Source: Mycolicibacter sp. MU0083
Lineage (GTDB): Bacteria > Actinomycetota > Actinomycetes > Mycobacteriales > Mycobacteriaceae
Assembly: GCF_963378075.1 (NCBI RefSeq)
Contig: NZ_OY726394.1
Coordinates: 2,170,001 to 2,234,000 of the forward strand
Reading direction: 5' to 3'
Length of the DNA: 64,000 nt
In this document: piece by piece, positions 63,201-64,000 of the stretch
How positions within the stretch are numbered: position 1 is the stretch's first letter
How the letters are laid out: each line of letters opens with the position of its first letter
The notes under the pieces: generated by a model
The model's database searches: none
Told to the model about the DNA's origin: nothing
What the model saw: only the letters and a program-made list of their open reading frames with translations
Program-made: the position numbers and the translations under genes

Positions 63201-64000
63201 CGCACGTTGGCCACCCAGTAGTCGGCGTCCAGCGTCGGTGTGGGCCCGGTCGGATCGGTTGCCGTGGAATAGAACCCGATCTTCGGAGCCACCGGGGTGA
63301 GGTCGGCGAGTTCGGTGCGCAGTTCGGCCAGGATCGGATCCATGAACGCCGTATGCGACGCCACCTCCATATTCACCCGCCGGGCAAACCGCTCCGACGC
63401 CGCCACCGCAGCGATCACCGCATCCACATCCGCCGGCGAACCCGCCACCACCGTCTGCCGCGGGGACAAGAACCCCGCCACCTCGACACCGGGATAACCC
63501 GCCAACAACTCCTGCGTCGCCCCGGCATCAAGCTCCAACAACGCCACCGCACCCGCACCGGCCTGCCGCGACATCAACCGCGACCGCACCCCGATCACCC
63601 GCAAACCCTGCTCCGGCGTCAGCGCCCCGGCCACCACCGCCGCAGACACCTCCCCCATCGAATGCCCGATCACCGCATCCGGAACCACCCCATAGGACCG
63701 CCACAATTCGGCCAACGCCAACTGCAACCCCATGATCACCGGCTGCACCTGCGCATCACCAGAAATCTCACGCCCGGACTCGATCACCTCACGCAGCGAA
63801 AAACCCACCTGCGCAACAAAAACCGGCTCCAACTCCGCAACCGCCGCAGCAAACACCGGCTCCTCGGCCAACAACCGACGACCCATCCCCACCCAATGCG
63901 AACCCTGCCCGGAGAACACGAACACCGGGCGTGCGGCCGCGGTGCGACTCTGCGGTTCGGAGACACCGGCGGCACTCTCCCCGGCGGCGAGCGCGCGCAG
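60212..64000 (-). CDS. Type I polyketide synthase, Pps-like module (AT-DH-KR-ACP visible; N-terminus beyond window)
   Basis: The frame is open to the window edge, about 1262 residues visible; a KS domain is expected upstream. AT: VFVFSGQGSHWVGMG, GHSMGEVSAAV and VASHTAFMDP. DH: HPVHGQAVLP, intact HxxxGxxxxP. KR: GGLGGLGTVVARW with YATSN intact. ACP: FPEMGLDSMIAMTVLK, then an acidic tail ending STGSESGSY. No enoylreductase lies between DH and KR; only an inactive-looking KR-like structural subdomain is there. In M. tuberculosis the module before PpsD (PpsC) has an ER, so this is not a simple PpsC orthologue; its ACP and tail recall PpsA/PpsB. The AT core 63345-63925 has foreign-looking codon usage. 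Confidence 0.88.
63345..63925 (-). other. AT-domain segment with aberrant codon usage (putative exchanged segment)
   Basis: Reading the coding (minus) strand, this stretch uses TTG for most leucines (about fourteen TTG against two CTG and one CTT in my hand count), TTT for most Phe, GGT/GGG for Gly, GAT for Asp and GCG/GCT for Ala. On both sides the same gene uses CTG/CTC, TTC, GGC, GAC and GCC, like the rest of the operon. The shift is abrupt at both ends and coincides with the AT domain from its first strand (FVFSGQGSH) to the specificity motif VASHTAFMDP. This pattern suggests recombinational replacement of the AT core. Confidence 0.6.

Overview
The window reads as a chromosome segment of a mycobacterium. 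It is GC-rich throughout and carries PPE-SVP proteins, an MmpL transporter, a PE-PPE-domain hydrolase, a DUF732 protein, an F420/Ddn-type protein, and a pps/papA5-type lipid polyketide operon. The backbone genes match M. tuberculosis gene families and gene order: Rv1565c-like acyltransferase, treX, treY, ilvA, a Rv1558-like protein, fadD11, dnaE1, rluD-like gene, lspA, ansA, dinX, ileS. I recognise these from recalled family sequences, not from a search, and I do not assign a species.

Region 1 (1-8.9 kb) is the trehalose/isoleucine end. A 5'-truncated OafA/SGNH acyltransferase is followed by treX and treY. treZ, the usual next gene, is absent; a small uncharacterised gene overlapping the treY tail lies there instead. 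ilvA, a Ddn homologue and a small membrane protein follow. Region 2 (8.9-25.5 kb) holds an echA-fadD11 operon, an LCM-type methyltransferase, a secreted protein, dnaE1, a dodecin, the rluD-lspA pair divergent from ansA, dinX, a small methyltransferase, and two tandem PPE-SVP genes followed by DUF732. Region 3 (25.5-34.2 kb) holds ileS with a T-box leader, then a hemerythrin, an MmpL without MmpS, and a Baeyer-Villiger-type monooxygenase.

Region 4 (34.4-50.3 kb) is accessory and envelope-directed. A co-directional set (membrane-anchored AurF-like diiron protein, O-methyltransferase, P450, SDR, second O-methyltransferase) runs toward an SDR/alpha-beta-hydrolase fusion. Next come a secreted PE-PPE hydrolase, two large secreted paralogues of unknown function, a flavodoxin-DUF2505-nitroreductase operon, an LCM methyltransferase and papA5. 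Region 5 (50.3-64 kb) is the core of a type I polyketide operon read leftward: a partial AT-DH-KR-ACP module, ppsD, ppsE, papA5. By analogy with phthiocerol dimycocerosate (DIM) synthesis, these would extend a fatty chain and PapA5 would esterify the diol. The Rv2952-like methyltransferases, P450 and SDR of region 4 are plausible tailoring enzymes. The layout differs from the M. tuberculosis DIM locus: papA5 directly follows ppsE with no drrABC between them, and the module before PpsD has no enoylreductase.

Points most worth checking: a sharply bounded stretch of foreign-looking codon usage covering the specificity core of the last AT domain (63345-63925); loss of treZ together with a Lys-to-Leu change in a TreY core motif; the in-frame SDR-hydrolase fusion with its own internal ribosome binding site; the tandem secreted paralogues; and the ileS T-box with a readable Shine-Dalgarno sequestrator. 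I saw no tRNA, rRNA, CRISPR array, insertion sequence or prophage.
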